Position numbers and translations under genes: made by a program
The notes under the pieces: model-generated
What the model was told of the DNA's origin: nothing
Database searches by the model: none
Seen by the model: the letters and a program-made list of their open reading frames with translations, nothing else
Shown here: one piece after another, positions 45,268 through 53,460 of the stretch
Layout of the letters: each line of letters begins with the position of its first letter
How positions within the stretch are numbered: position 1 is the first letter of the stretch
NCBI GenBank assembly: GCA_036651815.1
Contig: JAVVXB010000003.1
Location: 50,542 to 114,541, forward strand
DNA: 64,000 nucleotides
Origin: JAVVXB01 sp036651815
GTDB lineage: Bacteria; Bacillota; Clostridia; Christensenellales; CAG-138
Reading direction: 5' to 3'

Positions 45268-47136
45268 TTATGCCTCATCCATTTCAGCGTAAATAACATA
45301 TTGATTTTTACCATCTGCTTTGGCACGGTATAGCGCTTGATCTGCTTTATCATATAGTTCGTCGAATGTGCTGCCATCGCAATGATACAGCGATATGCCA
45401 ACGCTGGCACTCATATGAATGTTCAATTGATCATCAAGTGAACGCATACAGTTGCAAACCTCCTGCGCCTTTTCCTGAATGTGAATCACAGAGCCTACAT
45501 TTTTTAAAAATACAGCAAATTCGTCTCCGCCCATTCGGCAGACGAAATCGGTTGTGCGAAACAACCGCTGCATTTGCGCGGCAAACGTCGTTAGAATTGT
45601 ATCGCCGGCACGGTGGCCGAGTGTGTCGTTCGCTTTTTTGAAATTGTCGATGTCAATCATAAAAAACGCATGCAGACCGCTGGAACCCTCGTGCTGAATG
45701 AAGGCTTCAACTTGTTCGCGTAAGGTGTTGCGGTTCATGAGATGGGTCAGCGGGTCGCTCTCCGCCTTCTTTTTCAACTGCTCAATCGTATGCTTCTGGT
45801 GGTCGATGTTCGTTAGCTTTCCGAGAACCTGAGCAGGTCGATTGTTTGCGTCCTTCAAAATGAGGAAGCGAACGTTCTGCCACACATATTGTCCGTTGGG
45901 ACCGATGACCCTCAATTCACCACTGCTGCTGTCCAAACCGTCTAAAACGGCTTTTGTTAGGGAAAGATAGGTATCGCGGTCCTCTTCGAGAATATAAGGC
46001 GGCGGCGTTTTTAAATCATTGAGTGTCAATTTGTGCGGGGAACGTCCGAACACGGTTTCAAAGTTTTGATTAAAGCGCATTTCTCCTGCGGCAAGATCAC
46101 CACGGAAGAAGACCTCATTGGAAAGACCAAGCACCAACTCATAGCTCTGTTCACTGCGGCACAGCAGTTCTTTATCCTCTTCCAACTGCGTAATGATCAT
46201 GCCCTCCCTCAGGTAAATATACAGCATGGTGAACAAGCCGATCAGGATTACTACGACAACGAGCCAAGTCGAATAGGTATTGATGAACTCATTGGTGTAA
46301 CCAACGGCAGTCTTTGGGACAACATTGGCAATAAACCAGTTTGAAATACCGAGTGGAATATAGGATACATAATAAGTTTCGCCTTGGTGCTGCGTAGAAA
46401 AGGTGATTCCATGGCCGCGAGAAAGCTCATGACGAAAATTTTCCAGAATGGCGCCATCCAGCAGGTTTTCTAATTTATAAAATGCGGAAAGATTAGGTGG
46501 ATTCGGAAAAACGCTTTGGCGATCGTTAGATAAAATAATTTTTTCGTTTGTATCACAGATATAGGAGAAAGTTTTTCCGCCATAGGCGGTACTGCCAAGC
46601 AAAGCGGAAAATTTATCAATATTGAAGCTTCCGAAAATAATACCTTCTGTTTTTCCTCGATTATTAAGGGGGACAGATAGGACAAAGTGTGTCGCATTGT
46701 CAACTCTGCCGGATTCTACGCGCTCAATTGCGCGCACGCCACGCATGCTTTTTTTAAAATAAGCGCGGTCAGCAACATTGACTCTTGCGCCAATGCTGAG
46801 CTCTGCGTTTCCACCCTGATCGACAAGGCCGATGCGCATGAGATCAACGTTACTCGTTAAGGCGTTCATCATGCTAAAGACCTGCGTGCGCCCATTTGGC
46901 TCCCCCAGATGGGAGACGGCAAATTCGCTCACACTGGAGAGTATTTCATATTGAATGTTGAGGCGTTGGCGGATGGCGACTGCCTGCTGGGATGCGGTAT
47001 CCAACAGCGTCTCAAAAGCGCGGTGACGCAGCCCATCCGCAATCAATTTTCGAAACCCAAGAAACGCTGCAATGATAAGCAGCACAGCAATCAATGGCGC
47101 AGCGATTGTTTTAAGAATTCTATGGAATTTACGCAT
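45268..47136 (-). CDS. Membrane diguanylate cyclase with Cache, PAS and GGDEF domains
   Basis: 622 residues. A membrane helix (about 12-32), an extracytoplasmic dCache-like sensor (about 35-290), a second helix, a PAS domain (about 335-455) and a GGDEF domain (about 460-610). The active site is RMGGDEF; an intact inhibitory I-site RTTD lies five residues before it. It should make c-di-GMP from GTP with product inhibition, in response to an extracellular ligand. ATG 47136 is chosen because the membrane helix follows directly, although its SD (AAAGGAG) is 14 bases away. No partner is adjacent. Confidence 0.92.
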   Translation of the reverse strand: MRKFHRILKTIAAPLIAVLLIIAAFLGFRKLIADGLRHRAFETLLDTASQQAVAIRQRLNIQYEILSSVSEFAVSHLGEPNGRTQVFSMMNALTSNVDLMRIGLVDQGGNAELSIGARVNVADRAYFKKSMRGVRAIERVESGRVDNATHFVLSVPLNNRGKTEGIIFGSFNIDKFSALLGSTAYGGKTFSYICDTNEKIILSNDRQSVFPNPPNLSAFYKLENLLDGAILENFRHELSRGHGITFSTQHQGETYYVSYIPLGISNWFIANVVPKTAVGYTNEFINTYSTWLVVVVILIGLFTMLYIYLREGMIITQLEEDKELLCRSEQSYELVLGLSNEVFFRGDLAAGEMRFNQNFETVFGRSPHKLTLNDLKTPPPYILEEDRDTYLSLTKAVLDGLDSSSGELRVIGPNGQYVWQNVRFLILKDANNRPAQVLGKLTNIDHQKHTIEQLKKKAESDPLTHLMNRNTLREQVEAFIQHEGSSGLHAFFMIDIDNFKKANDTLGHRAGDTILTTFAAQMQRLFRTTDFVCRMGGDEFAVFLKNVGSVIHIQEKAQEVCNCMRSLDDQLNIHMSASVGISLYHCDGSTFDELYDKADQALYRAKADGKNQYVIYAEMDEA

Positions 47137-47190
47137 GAAATGAATAAGTGCTCCTTTGAAAATCATCAAAAATACGTTGATTTCGCTTGT

Positions 47191-47219
47191 AGTGTATCGG
47201 ATATCCGCTTGTAAAGCAA
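47191..47219 (-). promoter_or_regulatory. Promoter of the GGDEF gene
   Basis: Minus strand TTGCTT (47219-47214), a 17-bp spacer, TACACT (47196-47191). A TTGACA with a less good -10 lies slightly upstream. Confidence 0.55.
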
Positions 47220-48246
47220 CGCAATATCCTGTCAATTTTGCAAATAGTTACACGAATTTATTACAACTGAAGAATGCAATGCAACTTATACGTAATTATG
47301 TAAGAAATAAAGCGCCGAACGAACAGATAAAATGCCAAATATAGCAGTATGTATGTGATCATTTCCGGTATAACAAGCGCAAGGAAACAACGACCAATCA
47401 AGCGAATCACATTGCACAAAGGAAGACGCAAATGTATCAATAACAGTAACGGTTAATTCTGTTTGATGATTTTGAGCAGTCGCGGGGCATGTGCTTGAAA
47501 GAGAACAATCGTTGGGCGAAAATGGCGGGCATGGCACCTATATCATACGCAGTCATGGAGCTGCGCCATGTCGCACGGTTTCCCGGTTAGTGCAGGAACG
47601 TCGTTAAGCCGTTGCAGCAGGTACTGAATGCAGGCATGATTCAGGGTGAATAACATTATTCGGATAAAGAAGTGATATTGCAGATGCAAGAAAACCTGTA
47701 GTTGCAGTACTTCTACGGCGATTGAGACTAGGATGACGGTTTTCTGTCCTTTGACGCTGAGACTTATCGTTCATTGTACATTTTGACAAGCGCCTAACGC
47801 CGGAGATTCTGTGCAAAATCAATTGCAAAAACCGTTTTGACAATGAATCTGCGCAAGCCGTAGTGCGTGTGATTATGCTCTTATCTGTGAACATTGCAAC
47901 GACAAAAGCGGTTGCTTATCGTTGATATTGTCAGCAGACATGATAGTGGGGGCATGTTTCCAAAATTCAAAGGTAGCAATTTTGATATCGATAGTACCAT
48001 ACTAATGCTCAGAATCAGAGAATAACAGCCAGTATACTTGAGAATTCGCCGTATGAACGGACAAATAGCACTCAAAACCGTAAATCCAACTTTTTGAAAC
48101 ACGCCCAAAACCGGTTGGATTGTGTTGGATTGAAACGCGAACGCAAGGAGGTGACATTCGGTGCAAGCATTGCGGTACGTATTGTAGGACAAGCGTGTGA
48201 ACAACTCAAAAGATGTTGTATGATGGTAGCATCCATCGGCCAAGGA
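47220..48246. other. Gene-free, apparently decayed stretch of about 1 kb
   Basis: No intact gene. Reading frames are short, broken by stops and lack SDs. Plus-strand pieces such as the segment near 47790-47915 (ILCKINCKNRFDNESAQAVV) read like protein remnants. An SD-like AAGGAGGTGACATTCGGTG at about 48146-48163 leads only to a short frame. It may be a dead gene or mobile element; no terminal repeats were found by eye. Confidence 0.45.
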
Positions 48247-49527
48247 TTATAAATATGCGTCCTCCGGCTTATCGAAGCCGTCGTCTTCCTTTGGCTGCGA
48301 TGAATCCTTGGGCAGATGATCCTGCCGGATGATTTTTATCATAAAAATCATCAGTAGCACCGTCACTGCAAGAAAAATAAAACCGATCTTGACGATGTTT
48401 GGAATACGTGTTGTGGTGGTCAGGTAATAATGAACGGAAAGCAACCCCGCTGGCGGGGTGTAATCGGAGAACGGAATCAGTAGCGTTTCGTAATCGCGGA
48501 TGCTGTGCTCGGTAAAACGAAACAGCCGTGCTCCGCGGGATTCGTTGCTGCCATACCCCGTATAGGTGCAACCCGGTACACTGGCTAGATCGATGCCTCG
48601 CAGTGAGGCGATGAACGTATTGAGGTGATCATGCCCCGATATGGCAAGGAATACATCTCCGTTTTGGTCAAATGCATCGAACAGACCATTATTTTCACTT
48701 GAGGGACAGGGCGCTTCCAAAGCCGTGCCAGCAAAAATCTGGTCGGACTCCAGCAGATAATGTTTTCCGCTACCGGAACCAACGCCAGCTACCGCGCCGG
48801 GCGCGCCTGCGGGAACTGCTGGAAACAATTCGTAAACTTCCGGGACAACCGTGTGCATAAAAGCAACGGAGGGTACGGACAGAAAGCTGTATGTATCGTG
48901 CAGCTTTTGGCTTTGCTTGTTATACCAGTCCACTTGCTTTGCAGACACGGTTTCAAAATCATCATTTTGGTCTTTGCTGTCGGCTGCGAACAGATAGAGA
49001 TTGAGCGCCAGGGATTTTCCGTCACTGCTGAAGACGGGCAAGGCATAGGCACCTGTTTCGCGTTCTGCTGGGACAAAGCACAGGCGGTTTTCCAAATACA
49101 GCGCCATCTGCCGCTGGGCGGAAACGGGCGCGTCATAATCACAATTACCGAGAAGAACGGCAAAGGGAATGCCTGCTTCGTCGAGTGGCCATAGCAGAGC
49201 GCGGATGGCGGTCTTGACATTTTCATCGCGCTGACCCAAACGGAACAAAGGACTTTTGCCTTCCAACTGATCGCCAAGCAACACGACAAGATCCACCGGC
49301 ACTTCCTGCAACACGCTTCGCACGGAACGGATGAGATAAGGGGATGGAAACTGGGTATCCTGCAAATCGGATAGAACCAATATGGTAAACGTGCCATCTC
49401 CGGAGAAGCGCAGCTTTGCTGGTTCATCCAATGTTTCCGGCTGCGCTTGCGCTGTGCGCAGAGCGGAGCAACAAAGAAGCAGCAACGCAGAGAGGCACAA
49501 TCCTAATTTTGCATATCGTTTTCTCAC
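48247..49527 (-). CDS. Secreted, membrane-anchored calcineurin-like phosphoesterase
   Basis: 426 residues. The signal peptide is LGLCLSALLLLCCSALRTAQA. Metal-site motifs are VLSDLQDTQF (DxQ form), VVLLGDQLEG, LLGNCDYD, MHT and ISGHDHLN. A C-terminal membrane helix (VKIGFIFLAVTVLLMIFMIKII) with a charged tail anchors it facing outward. Substrate unknown; phosphodiester or phosphomonoester hydrolysis is expected. The GTG at 49527 is chosen because it begins the signal peptide and coincides with the predicted +1 of a TTGACA promoter; the open frame upstream merely reads through that promoter. Confidence 0.82.
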   Translation of the reverse strand: MRKRYAKLGLCLSALLLLCCSALRTAQAQPETLDEPAKLRFSGDGTFTILVLSDLQDTQFPSPYLIRSVRSVLQEVPVDLVVLLGDQLEGKSPLFRLGQRDENVKTAIRALLWPLDEAGIPFAVLLGNCDYDAPVSAQRQMALYLENRLCFVPAERETGAYALPVFSSDGKSLALNLYLFAADSKDQNDDFETVSAKQVDWYNKQSQKLHDTYSFLSVPSVAFMHTVVPEVYELFPAVPAGAPGAVAGVGSGSGKHYLLESDQIFAGTALEAPCPSSENNGLFDAFDQNGDVFLAISGHDHLNTFIASLRGIDLASVPGCTYTGYGSNESRGARLFRFTEHSIRDYETLLIPFSDYTPPAGLLSVHYYLTTTTRIPNIVKIGFIFLAVTVLLMIFMIKIIRQDHLPKDSSQPKEDDGFDKPEDAYL

Positions 49528-49533
49528 GCTATT

Positions 49534-49563
49534 AGCGTACGCCAGGCAAAGACAATCTGTCAA
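49534..49563 (-). promoter_or_regulatory. Promoter abutting the phosphoesterase start
   Basis: Minus strand TTGACA (49563-49558), 18-bp spacer, TACGCT (49539-49534); +1 falls on the GTG at 49527. The -10 is poor but the -35 is perfect. No SD. Confidence 0.5.
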
Positions 49564-49655
49564 GAAAACATATTTCAACAATTACGTGTTGTTTTCAACA
49601 ATCTCTTAGGTTAGAATAGACCCAACATGGTCAAAATGAAGCTTTGAGGGGCAGT

Positions 49656-50105
49656 ATGGATTATATACAGGATTTTTTACACAATCGCGTCTTAACAACT
49701 GCGCTGCTGAGTTGGACGGTGGCACAGGTATCGAAGATGATTTTATATACTGTGATGAATCGTGAGTTCCGGCTTGAGCGTATGGTGGGTAGCGGTGGCA
49801 TGCCAAGCTCCCATGCAGCGACGGTCTGCGCGTTGGCAACGGCGGTCGCCAAGGAGTATGGGATGGGAACGTTTGAATTTGCAATTTCATTTGTACTTGC
49901 CAGCATTGTTTTATATGATGCCCGCGGGGTGCGCCTTGAGACGGGCAAGCAGGCGGTTACCATCAGCGCCATTGTGAATTTTCTCAAGGAAGGCACCGCC
50001 ATTGAACTGCCGGATATGCATCTTAAGGAACTTGTGGGACATACACCGTTTCAGGTGTTTGTGGGTTCGGTGCTGGGTATATTGATTGGGCTACTGTTCG
50101 GCTAA
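49656..50105 (+). CDS. DUF212 (YuiD-like) membrane protein, PAP2-related
   Basis: 149 residues with about four membrane segments. The block MVGSGGMPSSHAATVCALATAV (SxxSSH-type) and LYDARGVRLETGKQA are diagnostic for the DUF212/YuiD family, related to vanadium-haloperoxidase/PAP2 phosphatases. The reaction is unproven; a lipid phosphatase is the usual guess. SD TGAGGGG precedes ATG 49656; an in-frame TTG at 49644 overlaps that SD. It is divergent from the phosphoesterase gene. Confidence 0.88.
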   Translation: MDYIQDFLHNRVLTTALLSWTVAQVSKMILYTVMNREFRLERMVGSGGMPSSHAATVCALATAVAKEYGMGTFEFAISFVLASIVLYDARGVRLETGKQAVTISAIVNFLKEGTAIELPDMHLKELVGHTPFQVFVGSVLGILIGLLFG

Positions 50106-50130
50106 TCGAAAAAAAGGATTGCGACTACTA

Positions 50131-50191
50131 AAAAATTCAAACGGGGGTTATCTCAAGCGATCATCTCAATCGCTGAAGAATAGCCCCGTTT
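50131..50191 (-). terminator. Terminator of the L,D-transpeptidase gene
   Basis: On the minus strand AAACGGGG...CCCCGTTT with an inner AGCGA/TCGCT stem, followed by GAATTTTTT. It lies about 30 bp after the stop at 50220. Confidence 0.8.
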
Positions 50192-50219
50192 GCGTGGCGC
50201 GGACAGATTGGAAATCGCG

Positions 50220-51272
50220 TTACAGCATGATTTCTCCCCACCCGGTGGTAAGACGCGCGGTTTTCAAGTAACCTTCCTCATTGCGATAGACAATTTTTGT
50301 CCAACCGGTATCGTTGGTTTCAAGCACTTTTACAGAGGTTTGAGCAGGCACTTTGCAAATGCGTTCGGAATTGGCGTCTGGTTGCGTATAAATCCATTCC
50401 GTGGTTTTCACAAGCGTAGCGTCTTCCTTGGTATCCATGGCATCCTGCTGATAGGAGAGGTACCCCCGCTTGACGTACCCTTCACGCTTTCCAAAGCGTA
50501 CCTTAACCCATACTTCACCCTTCATCAGAACCTCGACCTCATCGCCTACGTCCAATCCGCCGACGGATGGAAAGGAGGCCCCGCTACCCTTGCGCATCCG
50601 CGCACCTTCGACTGTTATCCAAGCTTTTTCATTGGGCAGCTCAGGCTCATCATAAATTTTTTTCTGCATTTCATTATAATCAGAGAAAGATAGATTGGAT
50701 TTCAACGCTTTTTTCAGCGCCTTGTCGTATTTAATGCCATTGGTCACCTCGATGGTTGTACCGGGGCAAGCGTAATAATAAAGCCACTTGGCATCCTCTA
50801 CATACAGTCGCACGCAGCCGTGGGAAACATTGTGGCCTAGGTTTGCATACGCGCCGCGTTTCATAGAATTTACGGTGCGGTTGCCAAACATAACGGAGTG
50901 GAGGAAGATGCTGCCGACAATCTGCGTCCAATAGCGGGCATATTCACCGGAAAAACTTGCGAACTTGCCAAAGCGTTCCCGACCGCCGATCTTCCAGATG
51001 CCTCGAGGCGTTGGCGTGGCCGTATCCTCCGGATCGGCTTCATCAATATCCGTGCGTCCAGTGGTGCACAAAAACCGACGCACAATCTTCGTGTACGCGC
51101 CGGCTTCATCCTGCTCATAGACGGTGACGATTTGGTTGTTGAGATCGAGCATAACATAATATTTGTCAGGATCATTGTTTTTGAGTTCGTCTCGGGCAAA
51201 GGCGGTACCTGGCGCCAGCAGCGTGGACAGAAATAACCCCAATGCGACAAGACACGTTAATTTTCGCTTCAA
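50220..51272 (-). CDS. Secreted L,D-transpeptidase (YkuD) with two SH3b repeats
   Basis: 350 residues. The signal peptide is LTCLVALGLFLSTLLAPGTAFA. The YkuD domain holds YVMLDLNNQIVTVYE and the active-site block GHNVSHGCVRLY (Ser-His-Gly-Cys). Two C-terminal SH3-like repeats (ARMRKGSGASFPSVGGL; WIYTQPDANSERI) probably bind the wall. It makes 3-3 cross-links or attaches proteins. The TTG at 51272 is chosen because SD GGAGAGGTG lies about eight bases upstream; an in-frame GTG at 51284 overlaps the SD. It follows the NlpC/P60 gene on the same strand. Confidence 0.92.
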   Translation of the reverse strand: MKRKLTCLVALGLFLSTLLAPGTAFARDELKNNDPDKYYVMLDLNNQIVTVYEQDEAGAYTKIVRRFLCTTGRTDIDEADPEDTATPTPRGIWKIGGRERFGKFASFSGEYARYWTQIVGSIFLHSVMFGNRTVNSMKRGAYANLGHNVSHGCVRLYVEDAKWLYYYACPGTTIEVTNGIKYDKALKKALKSNLSFSDYNEMQKKIYDEPELPNEKAWITVEGARMRKGSGASFPSVGGLDVGDEVEVLMKGEVWVKVRFGKREGYVKRGYLSYQQDAMDTKEDATLVKTTEWIYTQPDANSERICKVPAQTSVKVLETNDTGWTKIVYRNEEGYLKTARLTTGWGEIML

Positions 51273-51305
51273 AGCATGCTTCACCTCTCCCCGGAACAAT
51301 CTTAT

Positions 51306-51341
51306 GCGCGGATATAACGACAACATGCGTCATATCCGCGC
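51306..51341 (-). terminator. Hairpin after the NlpC/P60 gene
   Basis: GCGCGGATAT/ATATCCGCGC, a perfect 10-bp stem with a further GAC/GTC stem in the loop, 22 bp after the NlpC/P60 stop. No T-run follows, so it may be a Rho-type or processing structure rather than an efficient terminator. Confidence 0.5.
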
Positions 51342-51362
51342 TAATTTCGTGTTAATTCGGGA

Positions 51363-53231
51363 TTAGAATATGCGGTAAGCCATTAGGAAATGCTTTGCCC
51401 AGTAGCCGCCGGACTTCAGCACCGTCCCCGAAACACGTACTTCGCCCATCGAAGAGCTTGCGTCGATCATCTTACCACCGCCGGTATAGATTCCAACGTG
51501 GCCGGTGGAGGACGTGCTGCCCGAGAAAATCAGGATATCGCCGCGCTGCAAACTGCCTATCGAGGTAATGCGCTGATAACGTGTGCAGCTTCTCCACATG
51601 ACAGAGGTTTGATAGCTACAGGATACGCCGGCATTCTTCATGCACCAGTAAGCGAAGCCGGAACAGTCGAAGGTGTTCGGCCCCTTTGCACCGGACACGT
51701 ATCTGCACCCAATCTTGCTCTCTGCAAGCGCGATTAGTTTATCCACCCCGGATTTATTGGGGATATTCGAGGAAGAACCGCCGCTGGAAGAACCGCCGCT
51801 GGAAGAACCGCCACTAGAAGAACCGCCGCTGGAAGAACCGCCGCTGCTGCCTTCGTTGCCGGAGGACGGTGGAGCCGCAGCCTTTTTAGCCTTGGTGGAT
51901 TTCATGATGGATAATGTTACGCCGCCAACCTTGCCATCGGAGGTCAGGCTGTTGCGTTTCTGGAATGACTTGACGGCATCCTCGGTGATTTCGCCAAAGT
52001 AACCGGTTGCGTTGGCACTCTTTAAATATTTCAGCTTGGATAGGTACGACTGCATATTCTTGACGTCAGAGCCATAGTCGCCCAACTGAAGAACCATAGG
52101 CAGCGCGTCACCGGAGAGCAGTAGATCCCGCGTTGCGGGGCCAAGGCAGCCATCCCGCGTCAGGCCGTTTGCCTGCTGAAATGCACGGATGGCGGAAACG
52201 GTGGATTTGCCCATGACACCGTCGGGTTTAAAGGTGATGTAACCAAGCTTTTTAAGTGCGTTTTGACAATCTTTGATGACCGTGTTTTCATCGCCAAGGC
52301 GATACGCCTTACCAACAACGTCCTCGCCATAGAGTATACTGGTGGATCTAACGCCCACCTTGCCGTCCGCATTCAGGTCATTCTTTTTTTGAAACTCCTT
52401 GGCGGCCTCCTCGGTTTTTTCGCCAAAGGTAGAGGTGATATTTGCCTTGTTGTCCAAATAGCCCAGCTCGTAGAGCCGTGTCTGTACACCCTGCACATCC
52501 TCGCCCGCGTCTCCACGCTGCATAACGTACAATTTGGCATTTTCACTCATGAGCAGGTCGTAGGTTGACTGCCCACAAATGCCGTCGTCGGGCAACTCGT
52601 TATGCCGCTGGAATTTTCTCAGTGCGCTTTCGGTCAGCGGGCCGTAATGATCGGTGGGTTCATCGGAATCCATATAGCCAAGATCCATGAGCCTGGACTG
52701 GATCACCGTGACGAGTTCACCGTTGTCGCCTTCCTTCATCTCTGTAAAGATACTGTCGTTTTCAGCGGCGGTCACGGGTGTTTCACTCTCGTTTTCAAGA
52801 GCGGCGGCGGCAGAAGCATCGTAGGTTTCGTAGGGATCGATGATGCCGCTGTCAGAAAGAGCCGTTTGGGCACCTGCAGCGGCGTTGAGCGCGGCCAACC
52901 CTTCGGCCGTATTCATGACCGCACGTTTTTTCGCAGCATTGGCCGTGGCGGAGGAGACAATTATAATCAGTACAAGCAGCGATGCGACGACCGTGCCGCC
53001 AATGAGCTGTACCTTTTTCGGCAGTGTGGCAATGGCACGCACAAGCCGGTAAATTCCCTTTGCAAGTACGCGGACAACACATACAAAAAAGCGTTTCGTC
53101 CTTTTCCAAAGACGTTTGAGGGTGAATGGCTTTTTCTTCTTTCTTGGGGGACGGTAATCGTTGCCCTGATACCGTGTCGGATCATAGCTGCGGGGGTACC
53201 CGCTTTGAGAATATCGATCGGATTGCGGCAA
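51363..53231 (-). CDS. NlpC/P60 endopeptidase with four peptidoglycan-binding repeats
   Basis: 622 residues. A Tyr/Arg/Lys-rich cytosolic N-terminus, a membrane helix (LIGGTVVASLLVLIIIVSS), four PG_binding_1 repeats (LMDLGYMDSD, LYELGYLDNK, LKKLGYITFK, LSKLKYLKSA cores), a Gly-Ser linker, and NlpC/P60 with TFDCSGFAYWC (Cys) and TGHVGIYTGGG (His). It should cut stem peptides of peptidoglycan. The TTG at 53231 is preferred: SD AAAGGAG is seven bases upstream, while the in-frame ATG at 53237 is one base from the SD. Confidence 0.92.
   Translation of the reverse strand: MPQSDRYSQSGYPRSYDPTRYQGNDYRPPRKKKKPFTLKRLWKRTKRFFVCVVRVLAKGIYRLVRAIATLPKKVQLIGGTVVASLLVLIIIVSSATANAAKKRAVMNTAEGLAALNAAAGAQTALSDSGIIDPYETYDASAAAALENESETPVTAAENDSIFTEMKEGDNGELVTVIQSRLMDLGYMDSDEPTDHYGPLTESALRKFQRHNELPDDGICGQSTYDLLMSENAKLYVMQRGDAGEDVQGVQTRLYELGYLDNKANITSTFGEKTEEAAKEFQKKNDLNADGKVGVRSTSILYGEDVVGKAYRLGDENTVIKDCQNALKKLGYITFKPDGVMGKSTVSAIRAFQQANGLTRDGCLGPATRDLLLSGDALPMVLQLGDYGSDVKNMQSYLSKLKYLKSANATGYFGEITEDAVKSFQKRNSLTSDGKVGGVTLSIMKSTKAKKAAAPPSSGNEGSSGGSSSGGSSSGGSSSGGSSSGGSSSNIPNKSGVDKLIALAESKIGCRYVSGAKGPNTFDCSGFAYWCMKNAGVSCSYQTSVMWRSCTRYQRITSIGSLQRGDILIFSGSTSSTGHVGIYTGGGKMIDASSSMGEVRVSGTVLKSGGYWAKHFLMAYRIF
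51771..51845 (-). repeat. Five tandem 15-bp repeats encoding the Gly-Ser linker
   Basis: Five copies of GGAAGAACCGCCGCT (two with one changed base) encode SSGGS units between the binding repeats and the NlpC/P60 domain. In-frame copy changes would alter only linker length. Confidence 0.95.
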
Positions 53232-53290
53232 GCACATTCTCCTTTCGTCTGGCCTCTGTCGCATGGGCAGAAACCTGTTTTTGTGACATG

Positions 53291-53299
53291 ATTATAACA
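53291..53299 (-). promoter_or_regulatory. Extended -10 promoter of the NlpC/P60 gene
   Basis: Minus strand TGtTATAAT (53299-53291). Predicted start near 53284, leader about 50 nt. Confidence 0.6.
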
Positions 53300-53402
53300 G
53301 GTAAAAATGACAATATGTTGAACAAACTTGAAAATAATCCATGAACGATCCGAAAAACGAAGATTTGCGGGTGCTTTAGCCGCCTGAAAACCGGGCGGTC
53401 AA

Positions 53403-53431
53403 TTGACAAAATACCCATAAAAGGGTAGATT
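53403..53431 (+). promoter_or_regulatory. Sigma-A promoter of leuS
   Basis: TTGACA (53403-53408), 17-bp spacer, TAGATT (53426-53431). The leader is only about 23 nt, so there is no T-box, which is often found before Firmicute tRNA-synthetase genes. Confidence 0.75.
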
Positions 53432-53460
53432 AGAGCGTACGTAAATTTTGGAGGAATGCA

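Noticed and set aside
47881..48243. 120-codon minus-strand frame in the gene-free stretch
   Set aside because: No SD, no recognisable domain, and odd composition; kept only as part of the decayed region.
51771..51845. Tandem 15-bp repeats considered as a CRISPR-like array
   Set aside because: There are no spacers, and the units encode a Gly-Ser linker in frame.
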